From Firmicutes bacterium UBA6132 (GTDB lineage: Bacteria > Bacillota_A > Clostridia > Tissierellales > Sedimentibacteraceae), in the NCBI GenBank assembly GCA_002435835.1, contig DIVM01000001.1, positions 1 to 15,922 of the forward strand: a stretch of 15,922 nt of DNA, written 5' to 3'. The position numbers were made by a program, and so were the translations under genes. This document shows, piece by piece, positions 8,062 through 15,315 of the stretch. A model generated the notes under the pieces. That model did not search any database and was not told the DNA's origin. It saw only the letters and a program-made list of their open reading frames with translations. Position 1 is the stretch's first letter. Each line of letters starts with the position of its first letter.

Positions 8062-9846
8062 ATGATAACAATTAATAATATTATTGAAGGGGTAAATGAA
8101 TTTGCTGAAGCAACAAAAGCTGCTTTTAAAATGGATGTTATGGTAGTTGATGAAAATAAGAAAATAATTGTTGCTACTGGTGCTTTATGTGAAGTAAAAG
8201 GTAATTATATAGTTGAATCAGGTGTAATTAATCAAGAAATTTTTTTGAAAAGAAAAAAGCACTTTATAGTATCTGACACAATAAATGATAATGATTACAT
8301 TTGCAAACGTTGTGAAAAGTATGGAACCACATGTATTTATAAAAATGTTGTTGCTACTGGAATATATGAAGAGGAAAACTTAAGAGGAGTAATATTATTA
8401 AATGCTGTTACTGAAGAACAAGTTAAATTCATGGTTCACAACGAGGAAAACATTCTCAATTTTTTATATAGGATTTCAAGCCTTCTAAATTCCAAAATCA
8501 AAGAAGTACAAGCTATAAGCAATCTTAAGAGAAATTCTTATTTTTTAAATAGCATATTTAATAGAATTAACAAAGGGGTCATTATAGTAGATATAAATCA
8601 AAATATAATTAAAATTAACAATTATATGAAACAATTATTGTCTTTAGATAGTGTAAATATTATAGGTAAAAATATAACTGATATATTCGGTAATATATCT
8701 AATATTGAAATATCTGATGATAATAATTCAGAGGTCAATGAGGTTTCCTTTAAAATAAATGGTCAAACTAAATTTTTTCTTTATAGCGTGACATCTTTGT
8801 TGTTGGATCATGATACTCAAGCCTTTGCATATTTTTTTGATGATTCAAAAACAATAAATGAAATGACAAACGACACTAACAATAAATACGGGCAAGTTAT
8901 TTTAAATGATATAATAGGTGAAAGCAAGATATTAGCAGATTTTAAGCAAGTTATAAAAAAAGTATCAAAAACAGATTCAACAGTTATGTTATGCGGTGAA
9001 ACAGGAACTGGCAAAGAATTATTTGCCAGAGCCATACATTATGAAAGTAAAAGAGCTGCTGAACCTTTCATTGCTATAAATTGCAGTGCAATTCCAGAAA
9101 CATTAATTGAAAGTGAATTGTTTGGTTATGAAAAAGGGTCATTTACTGGTGCAAACAGCAAAGGTAAACATGGGAAATTTTATTTAGCAGACAAAGGAAC
9201 TATATTTTTAGATGAAATTGAAACAATGCCTTTATACTTACAGCAAAAGTTATTGAGAGTTATTGAAAGAAAAGAAATTGAAAGAATTGGTAGCAGCGAA
9301 TGTATTCCAATAAATATAAGAATTATTTCTGCCACTAATGTCAGAATGGATGAAATGGTTAAAAAAGGCCAATTCAGAGAAGATTTGTATCATAGACTAA
9401 ATGTTTTAGGACTATTTATACCACCTTTAAGGGAGCGTGGAAATGATATCCATGTTTTAACTGATTATTTTATAAAAAAATTCAACGATAGATTTAATAA
9501 AAATATTATTGGAGTTGATGATAAAGTTAAAGATATATTTTCAATGTATCAGTGGGGAGGAAATATAAGAGAATTACAAAATACTATTGAATATGCAATA
9601 AATATGGAAACTTCAGATTATATTAAAATTGAAAATTTACCTTTGAACTTTCAAAAGTTTGAATTTAATGATTTAAATATTAAAAATGATTCAAGTTTAC
9701 CTACAATAAGTGAATTAGAAAAAACTTATATTAAAAAAGCTTTAGATTTATATGGTCACACTGAAAAAGGAATAAATGATTCAGCAAATGCTCTTGGTAT
9801 CAGCCGATCGACTATTTACAGAAAAATTACTAAATATGATTTATAA
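8062..9846 (+). CDS. Sigma-54-dependent activator 1 (Cys-containing sensor, PAS, AAA+, Fis HTH)
   Basis: This 594-aa bacterial enhancer-binding protein remodels the sigma-54 RNA polymerase complex with ATP. The N-terminal sensor (about 1-150) holds C81-x2-C84-x6-C91 plus C36. A PAS-like region follows (about 165-265), then the AAA+ domain (from D283) with Walker A GETGTGKE (312-319), Walker B IFLDEIE and an FREDLYHR arginine-finger segment. The C terminus is a Fis-type HTH (GISRSTIYRKI). The sigma-54-contact loop reads GSFTGA (359-364) instead of the usual GAFTGA. The ATG at 8062 is preferred over the in-frame GTG at 8053, because that GTG is part of the ribosome site GAGAGGTG. It is the upstream member of a tandem paralogous pair. 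The domain layout and the redox genes downstream recall PrdR-like proline-responsive activators, but that is analogy and the ligand is unknown. Confidence 0.93.
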   Translation: MITINNIIEGVNEFAEATKAAFKMDVMVVDENKKIIVATGALCEVKGNYIVESGVINQEIFLKRKKHFIVSDTINDNDYICKRCEKYGTTCIYKNVVATGIYEEENLRGVILLNAVTEEQVKFMVHNEENILNFLYRISSLLNSKIKEVQAISNLKRNSYFLNSIFNRINKGVIIVDINQNIIKINNYMKQLLSLDSVNIIGKNITDIFGNISNIEISDDNNSEVNEVSFKINGQTKFFLYSVTSLLLDHDTQAFAYFFDDSKTINEMTNDTNNKYGQVILNDIIGESKILADFKQVIKKVSKTDSTVMLCGETGTGKELFARAIHYESKRAAEPFIAINCSAIPETLIESELFGYEKGSFTGANSKGKHGKFYLADKGTIFLDEIETMPLYLQQKLLRVIERKEIERIGSSECIPINIRIISATNVRMDEMVKKGQFREDLYHRLNVLGLFIPPLRERGNDIHVLTDYFIKKFNDRFNKNIIGVDDKVKDIFSMYQWGGNIRELQNTIEYAINMETSDYIKIENLPLNFQKFEFNDLNIKNDSSLPTISELEKTYIKKALDLYGHTEKGINDSANALGISRSTIYRKITKYDL

Positions 9847-9897
9847 ATTTAAATTCTATTTTTGGGTTTATGAAGTCATTTTTAAGGAGAAAAAATT

Positions 9898-11673
9898 ATG
9901 TCGACTTTAATGGAGTTGGAAAAGGATTTGAGTGAAATTGCTAAGGCTATTGCAGCAGCTTTAAAAGTGGATGTAGAAATAGTTGACACAGATCTTATTA
10001 AGGTAGCAGTAGTAGGAAGACTTGAGTATTTGAAAGGAAAAAAATTTGATAAACCAGGAAAGGCTTATAGAAATTCAATTGAAACTGGTGAAAAGTGTAT
10101 TATTGAATCAACGGGAGAAGATGAGCTTTGCCGTGGTTGTGAATGGTTTGGTAATTGTATTTGCAAAATGACCATTTATGCCCCAATAAAAGGAAATGGT
10201 GAAGTTGTTGGTGTAATTTCTTTAACAGCATATGATGAAGAGCAAACTAAAATTTTAAAAAACAACATTGATGGCAATCTATTTTTTGTAGAAAAAACGG
10301 CAAACCTGATTTATAGTAAAGTTATGGAAAATAGAATGCTTAAAGATATGGTGATCATAAATAATAAACTGAAACAAGTAATGAATTCCATAGATAATAG
10401 CATTATAGCCACTGACTATGAAGGAAAAATTACACATATGAATCAGATAGGCATGGAAAAACTTGGCATACTTAGTAAAGAGAATATATTGGGTATTAAA
10501 TTAGAAAATATATTTCCTTCTTTGCAATATGAAAATTTTCTAAACTGCGAAGACAAGAGCATGACAAAACAGGAAATTTGTAATTCGATAAATTCAAAAT
10601 TAGATAAATATATAGTAAACATCAGAAAAATATTTTATAAAAACGAAATTCAAGGAATGGTTTTATCTTTTGAAAACTATAATAATGCTAAAAGTAGCGC
10701 ATATACACTTGTTAATGGAGACAAGCCTATAAGTACTGATGATATTATCGGTCAAAGCCAAGCTATGATAAATCTAAAAAATATGGCAGTAAGGGTATCC
10801 CAAAGCACCTCCACAGTCATGTTAATAGGAGAAACAGGTACTGGCAAAGAAGTATTTTCAAGAGCAATTCATCATCACAGTTTAAGAAGAGATAAACCTT
10901 TTATTGCTATAAATTGCAGTGCTATACCTGACTCTTTAATTGAAAGTGAATTATTTGGATATGAAAAGGGGGCATTCACTGGTGCTAATAAACTTGGCAA
11001 ACCTGGTAAATTTGAAATAGCAAATGGCGGTACTATATTTCTTGATGAAATTGAGGCTATGCCTATATATATACAGCCTAAAATACTCAGAGTTATCCAA
11101 GAAAAAGAAGTGATAAGAGTTGGATCAAATGAAAATATACCTATTGATGTAAGAATTATTACTGCTACTAATGTGGATCTTGAAAAAGCTGTTATAAAAG
11201 GGGAGTTTCGAGCAGATTTGTATCATAGAATAAATGTTATACCAATTGTTATACCACCTTTAAGAGAAAGAAAAGAAGACATCATATTATTGGCAAATTA
11301 TTTTATGGAGAGGTTTGCAAAAGTGATGGGAAGAAATATAATAGGTATTGACAAAGATGTGGAGAAACTTTTGCTACAGTATACGTGGCCTGGAAATGTT
11401 AGAGAATTAAATAATGCCATAGAGTTTGCCATTAATCTTGAAGATAGTGAATATATAACAATTAACAGTATTCCATCAAATATATCGAATTCTAATATAC
11501 TTGTAGAAAATGAAGAACTAAATTTAAAAAAAATTGAAATGTACTATATTAAGAAAGCTTTGAATAAATATGGCTGGGATGAGAATGGTAAGGTTCTTGC
11601 AGCAAAAAAATTAGGCATAAGCAGGGCAACTATTTATAATAAAATAAAGCATTTTCAATTGGAAAACATGTAA
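9898..11673 (+). CDS. Sigma-54-dependent activator 2 (Cys-containing sensor, PAS, AAA+, Fis HTH)
   Basis: This 591-aa protein is a full-length paralogue of the preceding gene with the same domain order. The N-terminal sensor has C78-x2-C81-x5-C87-x-C89, aligned with the Cys group of activator 1, plus C67. A PAS-like region (about 160-260) follows, including NSIIATDYEGKITHMNQ. The AAA+ domain starts near 281 with Walker A GETGTGKE (311-318), the canonical sigma-54 loop GAFTGA (358-363), Walker B IFLDEIE and FRADLYHR. The HTH is GISRATIYNKI close to the end. AAGGAGA at 9884-9890 gives a 7-base spacer to the ATG. The canonical loop and the position next to a sigma-54 promoter make it the better candidate for driving the symporter gene. 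It ends at a strong terminator, so it is not co-transcribed with the symporter. Confidence 0.93.
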   Translation: MSTLMELEKDLSEIAKAIAAALKVDVEIVDTDLIKVAVVGRLEYLKGKKFDKPGKAYRNSIETGEKCIIESTGEDELCRGCEWFGNCICKMTIYAPIKGNGEVVGVISLTAYDEEQTKILKNNIDGNLFFVEKTANLIYSKVMENRMLKDMVIINNKLKQVMNSIDNSIIATDYEGKITHMNQIGMEKLGILSKENILGIKLENIFPSLQYENFLNCEDKSMTKQEICNSINSKLDKYIVNIRKIFYKNEIQGMVLSFENYNNAKSSAYTLVNGDKPISTDDIIGQSQAMINLKNMAVRVSQSTSTVMLIGETGTGKEVFSRAIHHHSLRRDKPFIAINCSAIPDSLIESELFGYEKGAFTGANKLGKPGKFEIANGGTIFLDEIEAMPIYIQPKILRVIQEKEVIRVGSNENIPIDVRIITATNVDLEKAVIKGEFRADLYHRINVIPIVIPPLRERKEDIILLANYFMERFAKVMGRNIIGIDKDVEKLLLQYTWPGNVRELNNAIEFAINLEDSEYITINSIPSNISNSNILVENEELNLKKIEMYYIKKALNKYGWDENGKVLAAKKLGISRATIYNKIKHFQLENM

Positions 11674-11695
11674 TCGAAAAATATTTATGTTTCTT

Positions 11696-11745
11696 AAACA
11701 TCTAAATTGGATATATAATATCTGATATTTAGATGTTTTATTTTT
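11696..11745 (+). terminator. Terminator of the activator pair
   Basis: AAACATCTAAAT (11696-11707) pairs perfectly over 12 bp with ATTTAGATGTTT (11727-11738), followed by TTATTTTT. It starts 23 bases after the stop codon of activator 2. Confidence 0.8.
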
Positions 11746-11824
11746 AACACTTAAATATGAGGAGGTCATAAATTATTGTAAAAGATTCTGCCTTCTTATT
11801 GTATATCAAAATGAAATAGCTATG

Positions 11825-11901
11825 TCTAAAATTTAGATATAAATATTTTCTTATTTATCAATGAAAACGATTGTATATATCTCAATTTGATATATTTCAA
11901 A
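11825..11901. promoter_or_regulatory. AT-rich palindromes, candidate upstream activator sites
   Basis: Three dyads cluster here: TCTAAAATTTAGA (11825-11837), ATATATC/GATATAT with a 7-base spacer (11875-11895), and TTTGATATATTTCAAA (11886-11901), which overlaps the second. They lie about 110-185 bases upstream of the -24/-12 promoter, the usual range for enhancer-binding-protein sites. In DNA this AT-rich such dyads also arise by chance, so the call is tentative. Confidence 0.3.
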
Positions 11902-12007
11902 GTTTAATATAAAAACATTTATTTGATATTTTATTTTCATATTAAAATGGACGTTGAAATTTAAGTATTTTAAAATATTATGCTTTAATAAACAAAAATT
12001 AACAAGT

Positions 12008-12023
12008 TGGCATCTAAATTGCT
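12008..12023 (+). promoter_or_regulatory. Sigma-54 (-24/-12) promoter
   Basis: TGGCATCTAAATTGCT matches the consensus TGGCAYRN4TTGCW at every defined base except one (C where R is expected). The GG (12009-12010) and GC (12021-12022) doublets are separated by 10 bases as required. Transcription should start near 12034. Two sigma-54 activator genes lie just upstream and the symporter gene just downstream, which strongly supports function. The predicted leader to the symporter start is about 270 bases. Confidence 0.85.
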
Positions 12024-12076
12024 AATATATTATAACAAGTAAATAGTACTAAAATATTTTAATGAAGGGGTGAATA

Positions 12077-12250
12077 TTGCGTAAGTTAAATGAAAATTTA
12101 AGTGTTGACAGTTTAGGTATCACAGTTGAACGATCAGGAAATTTAACATGATGAACAGCAATTAGGAAAATGATTATAATGTAGGTCTGACTGTTATTTG
12201 TCGTGGCAGAAACTTTTATGAGAAGGCACGGAATTGTATTAGGCAATTAG
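12077..12250 (+). pseudogene. Short ORF and possible gene remnant between the sigma-54 promoter and the symporter
   Basis: A 24-codon ORF (TTG at 12077, TGA at 12149-12151) has a good ribosome site, AAGGGG at 12065-12070, and starts about 43 bases after the predicted sigma-54 start point, where a first gene would be expected. Further on, 12194-12250 encodes LFVVAETFMRRHGIVLGN and a TAG in another frame. This peptide aligns loosely by eye with the C terminus of proline racemases (FVIDEEDPLKHGFILK in the Clostridioides enzyme as I remember it). The N-terminal stub shares only a V-D-S that could match the racemase I-D-S. The whole could be a proline-racemase-family gene deleted to its ends, a regulatory leader peptide, or chance. 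Identity is not established. Confidence 0.25.
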
Positions 12251-12302
12251 AAAAGAAAAACTGTAATTTGATTATAATTATATTATACAAGGAGTGAAAA
12301 TA

Positions 12303-13802
12303 ATGCAAGAAACAACATTAAGGTTAGTAATACTTTTAGGTTATTTATTTTGCCTGATGGGGTTCGGAATTTATCAGGGCGTGAAGGCGAAGTCCACCAC
12401 AGATTATAACATGGGTGGTCGTAACATACCAGGCTGGGCAGCAGCTCTTTCTGAAAGAGCCACAGCTGAATCGGCATGGTGTCTTGTTGGATTTCCAGGG
12501 TTCGCTTACACAGCTGGACTTGTTACTATTTGGACGGCACTTGGTTTAGCTATTGGAAACATTATTGCTTGGACTGTAATAGCTAAGAAAATGCGCAAGG
12601 AAGCGGAACTCTACGATGCTCAAACATATGTGGACTGGATAGCTAAAAGGCATCATAAAAGCAAGGCTGCTACTACGGTACGCTTTGTGGGAAGCTTTAT
12701 CACTATTTTCTTGTTCGCCTTCTATGTTGAGGCGCAGGTTATTGGTGGTGGTAAAACTCTTAACGCACTTTTTGGTTTGAATCCAACTACCGGCATTTTG
12801 CTTACCATGGCAGTAATCATCCCATACACTGTAGTGGGTGGATTTCAAAGCGTTGTATATACGGACTGCGTTCAATCAATAATCATGATATTTACATTAG
12901 TTGTTACTCCGATAATTGGAATTATCTATATAGCAAATGCTCCTGAAGGAACTGTTTATGCTCATTCCATAATTGAAGCCTTGAAAATGTCTGGTCCTGC
13001 CTATTCCAACTGGTCATATGGGCTTAAGGGTATTTTGGCAGGAATGGCCATAGCTGGCGAATTTGCCTGGATTATCGCTTATCTAGGTGGCTGCCCACAT
13101 CTTACTGTTCGTTTTATGTCCATTAGAGACGAGAAGCAGTATAAGCTTGGCAGAAACATTGCCATCAGTTGGACTATTGTAGGCTACACTGGTGCAGTCC
13201 TCATAGGTCTTGTGGGTCTTGCGATATTTGGACCTGGTGCTATTGCTGATGCTGAATTGATTATGCCAACTGTCGCATTGAAGGTGTTGCCTCCTGCAGT
13301 TGCTGCAATCTGTATAACAGGAGCTATAGCTGCCATGATTTCCACAGCAGACTCCATGTTAATAGTGACATCCTCCGAGTTTTGTGAAAACATTTTGAAG
13401 CCGGCTATACTTAAAGGCAAACACATAGAACCAAAGAAAGAACTATTTATCTCCAGATGTGTGACGGTCACAGTTGGTCTTATCGCTACAGCTCTGCCAT
13501 TTATTATTCCGTCCAACATGGTTTACAATATAGTATCATTCGCTTGGGCCGGTATGGGCAACCCTTTCGCCGTTGTTACTTGTTGCACTCTGTTTTGGGA
13601 TAAGTACACAGGCAAGGCTGCTGTATGGACGATGCTTTTCGGTTTCTTTGGTACAGTGCTATGGCAGATATCGCCTATGAATGCATATTTGAATGCTCGC
13701 CTTGTAGGTGTAATCCCTGCTATAATCGCAGCCTATGTGGTAACTAAGATGACTTACAAAACGGACAGCAGTGCTTTTATGAATATTACTCAAGCTAAAT
13801 AA
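12303..13802 (+). CDS. Sodium/solute symporter, PutP-like (SSS family)
   Basis: This 499-aa inner-membrane transporter of the sodium:solute symporter family has about 13 hydrophobic segments. It carries the family landmarks GGRNIPGW (38-45), GFPG (63-66), IPYTVVGGFQSVVYTD in the middle and ISTADS, which matches the Na2-site Ser-Thr of PutP. Length and spacing match E. coli PutP closely, but at the PutP Asp55-Met-Ser57 position it has A55-E56-S57. The substrate may therefore be proline or another small amino or imino acid, or a betaine. The ATG at 12303 is preferred to the in-frame GTG at 12294, which overlaps the AAGGAG ribosome site (12289-12294). It is the first full gene behind the sigma-54 promoter. 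Its G+C is about 45% in the line at 13081, against roughly 15-27% in sample lines of flanking genes, which suggests separate ancestry. Substrate is inferred, family is firm. Confidence 0.9.
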   Translation: MQETTLRLVILLGYLFCLMGFGIYQGVKAKSTTDYNMGGRNIPGWAAALSERATAESAWCLVGFPGFAYTAGLVTIWTALGLAIGNIIAWTVIAKKMRKEAELYDAQTYVDWIAKRHHKSKAATTVRFVGSFITIFLFAFYVEAQVIGGGKTLNALFGLNPTTGILLTMAVIIPYTVVGGFQSVVYTDCVQSIIMIFTLVVTPIIGIIYIANAPEGTVYAHSIIEALKMSGPAYSNWSYGLKGILAGMAIAGEFAWIIAYLGGCPHLTVRFMSIRDEKQYKLGRNIAISWTIVGYTGAVLIGLVGLAIFGPGAIADAELIMPTVALKVLPPAVAAICITGAIAAMISTADSMLIVTSSEFCENILKPAILKGKHIEPKKELFISRCVTVTVGLIATALPFIIPSNMVYNIVSFAWAGMGNPFAVVTCCTLFWDKYTGKAAVWTMLFGFFGTVLWQISPMNAYLNARLVGVIPAIIAAYVVTKMTYKTDSSAFMNITQAK

Positions 13803-13815
13803 ATACTGAAAAGGT

Positions 13816-13851
13816 GACTTTCCACGCCAGTGGCGTGGAAGTCCATTTTTA
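13816..13851 (+). terminator. GC-rich hairpin after the symporter gene
   Basis: GACTTTCCACGCC (13816-13828) pairs with GGCGTGGAAGTC (13832-13843) across a 3-base loop, with one bulged T, followed by CATTTTTATA. It starts 14 bases after the symporter stop. It could stop all transcripts or only lower expression of the redox genes behind it. Confidence 0.75.
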
Positions 13852-13864
13852 TAAATTGTTTTTG

Positions 13865-13891
13865 TTTCAGACTTTCAGATTTCAGACTTTC
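13865..13891 (+). repeat. Short direct repeat upstream of the redox genes
   Basis: TTTCAGACTTTC occurs at 13865-13876 and again at 13880-13891, and its TTTCAGA core occurs three times (13865, 13873, 13880). It lies between the symporter hairpin and the ribosome site at 13913-13919. Function unknown. Confidence 0.6.
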
Positions 13892-13923
13892 TGTAAGTAC
13901 TATAAGATTATTAGGAGGGTAAA

Positions 13924-14229
13924 ATGCGAATAAAACAACATCCAGTACTAAGCAGTATTGTAAAAAAAGAGGTGGAGTTTACTTTCGAAGGGAAAACTTA
14001 TAAAGGATATGAGGGAGAGCCTATAGCAGCTGCTCTACACGATAATGGTATAAGAGTATTAAGACATGATCATCGCCCAAGAGGTTTCTTTTGTGCAATT
14101 GGAAACTGTTCTTCTTGTTTGATGGAAGTTGATGGAGAACCAAATGTGAGAGTTTGTGTTGAAGAGTTAAGAGATGGAATGGTTATTAATATGCAAGATG
14201 GAAAAGGAAAATTAAAAGGTGGTGAATAA
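13924..14229 (+). CDS. Plant-type [2Fe-2S] subunit of an amine/imino-acid dehydrogenase
   Basis: This 101-aa soluble protein is a single ferredoxin-like domain. The cluster ligands are C57-x4-C62-x2-C65-x12-C78 in the context FCAIGNCSSC...VRVC, the pattern of the small [2Fe-2S] subunit in HcnA, opine oxidase, sarcosine-oxidase-like and hydroxyproline dehydrogenase complexes. The preceding PIAAALHDNGIRVLRH is also characteristic of that family. It would relay electrons between flavins in the complex. AGGAGGG (13913-13919) is a strong ribosome site close to the ATG. The stop is 2 bases from the next start, so it is tightly coupled to the FAD subunit. No convincing sigma-A promoter was found in the 121-base gap from the symporter, so expression may come by read-through of the hairpin from the sigma-54 promoter. 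Confidence 0.85.
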   Translation: MRIKQHPVLSSIVKKEVEFTFEGKTYKGYEGEPIAAALHDNGIRVLRHDHRPRGFFCAIGNCSSCLMEVDGEPNVRVCVEELRDGMVINMQDGKGKLKGGE

Positions 14230-14231
14230 TA

Positions 14232-15305
14232 ATGTTACATACAGAGATAGCAATAATAGGTGGCGGACCAGCTGGAATGTGTGCAGCAATAGCAGCAGCA
14301 AATCAGGGTGCTAGAGTTACTTTGTTTGATAGGGGAAAAAGATTAGGGGGACAACTTGTAAAACAAACACATCGCTTTTTTGGCTCAGAAAAAGAATATG
14401 CAGGAATCAGAGGAATAGATATTGCCAAAATTTTATATGAAGAAGTAGAAAAAAACAAATTAATAGATGTAAAAGTCGATACAACTGTACTTTCTATTTA
14501 TAGTGATGGTGTAATTTCCTATGAAGAGGGAAAAAGTTACAAAAGAATGACTAGTGAGAAAACTATAATTGCAGCAGGTGCTGCTGAAAAAATGCTTTTA
14601 TTTGAAAATAATGATTTACCTGGCGTTTATGGGGCAGGTGCTGTTCAAACATTAATGAACGAACATGGCATAGTACCTGGAAATAATGTATTAATGATTG
14701 GAGCAGGAAATATAGGATTAATTGTATCATATCAATTGATGCAAGCAGGTGTTAAAGTGGCAGCGATTATAGATGCAGCTCCAAAAGTAGGAGGTTACTT
14801 AGTTCATGCTTCTAAAGTAAGACGTTTAGGTGTTCCTATTCTCACATCACATACAATAAAAAGTGCTTTGGGTAATGAAACTGTAGAAGGTGCAGTAATA
14901 TGTGAAGTTGATGACAAATTTAATACTATTCCTAAAACTGATAAAACAGTAAATGTTGATATAATATGCCTTGCTGTAGGTTTAACGCCTCAAGGTGAAT
15001 TATTAAGACAGACTGGCTGTGAAATGAAATATGTACCAAGCCTTGGAGGATTTGTACCATTAAGAGATGAAAATCTTCAAACTACTGCTAATGGTGTATA
15101 TGTTGCAGGAGATTCAGCTGAAGTTGAAGAGGCAAGTAGTGCTATGGTTGAAGGTACAATAGCAGGTCTTTCTGCTGCAGAAGCTTTGGGATATGGAAAA
15201 AATGTTGCAGAAATTAAAAATGGCTTTATAAACGACCTTGATGTTTTAAGGTCAGGCGCTGTAGGTGAAAAAATTAAATCGGGATTAAAATTACTTAACT
15301 GTTAG
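14232..15305 (+). CDS. FAD/NAD(P)-binding oxidoreductase subunit (HcnB / dehydrogenase alpha-like)
   Basis: This 357-aa flavoprotein of the disulfide-oxidoreductase fold has an N-terminal FAD-binding Rossmann motif, GGGPAG (10-15), followed by RLGGQL. A second dinucleotide fold carries GAGNIG (157-162). The late FAD motif is NGVYVAGDSAEVEEASSA, with D294. Relatives are the alpha subunit of archaeal dye-linked L-proline dehydrogenase, HcnB, and hydroxyproline dehydrogenase or opine oxidase subunits. They pass electrons from the amine-oxidising subunit or exchange them with NAD. Many of these relatives carry a C-terminal BFD-like [2Fe-2S] domain. Here the protein stops soon after the FAD domain, and such a domain is encoded two genes downstream. 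It is coupled to the gene before it (2-base gap) and the one after (10-base gap). The physiological substrate of the complex is not determined by this subunit. Confidence 0.88.
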   Translation: MLHTEIAIIGGGPAGMCAAIAAANQGARVTLFDRGKRLGGQLVKQTHRFFGSEKEYAGIRGIDIAKILYEEVEKNKLIDVKVDTTVLSIYSDGVISYEEGKSYKRMTSEKTIIAAGAAEKMLLFENNDLPGVYGAGAVQTLMNEHGIVPGNNVLMIGAGNIGLIVSYQLMQAGVKVAAIIDAAPKVGGYLVHASKVRRLGVPILTSHTIKSALGNETVEGAVICEVDDKFNTIPKTDKTVNVDIICLAVGLTPQGELLRQTGCEMKYVPSLGGFVPLRDENLQTTANGVYVAGDSAEVEEASSAMVEGTIAGLSAAEALGYGKNVAEIKNGFINDLDVLRSGAVGEKIKSGLKLLNC

Positions 15306-15315
15306 GAGGTGGATT

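Noticed and set aside
9007..9027. TGGCA followed by TTTGC inside activator 1, as a second sigma-54 promoter
   Set aside because: The GG and GC doublets are 13 bases apart, not 10, and the site is inside the Walker A coding region.
11962..11980. TATTTTAAAATA palindrome as a regulator site
   Set aside because: A pure A/T palindrome in very AT-rich DNA is expected by chance; no supporting context beyond lying near the promoter.
12049..12246. Minus-strand open frame of 65 codons in the long intergenic region
   Set aside because: No ribosome site or recognisable motif was seen; the plus strand has the promoter, ribosome site and short ORF. It is left unannotated.
12273..12278. TATAAT just upstream of the symporter as a sigma-A promoter
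   Set aside because: No -35 element lies at 16-18 bases upstream, the region is AT-rich enough to give such boxes by chance, and the box is only 11 bases from the ribosome site.
13184..13519. Minus-strand open frame of 111 codons inside the symporter gene
   Set aside because: It is antisense to a clear SSS transporter, with no recognisable domain and no case for its own gene.
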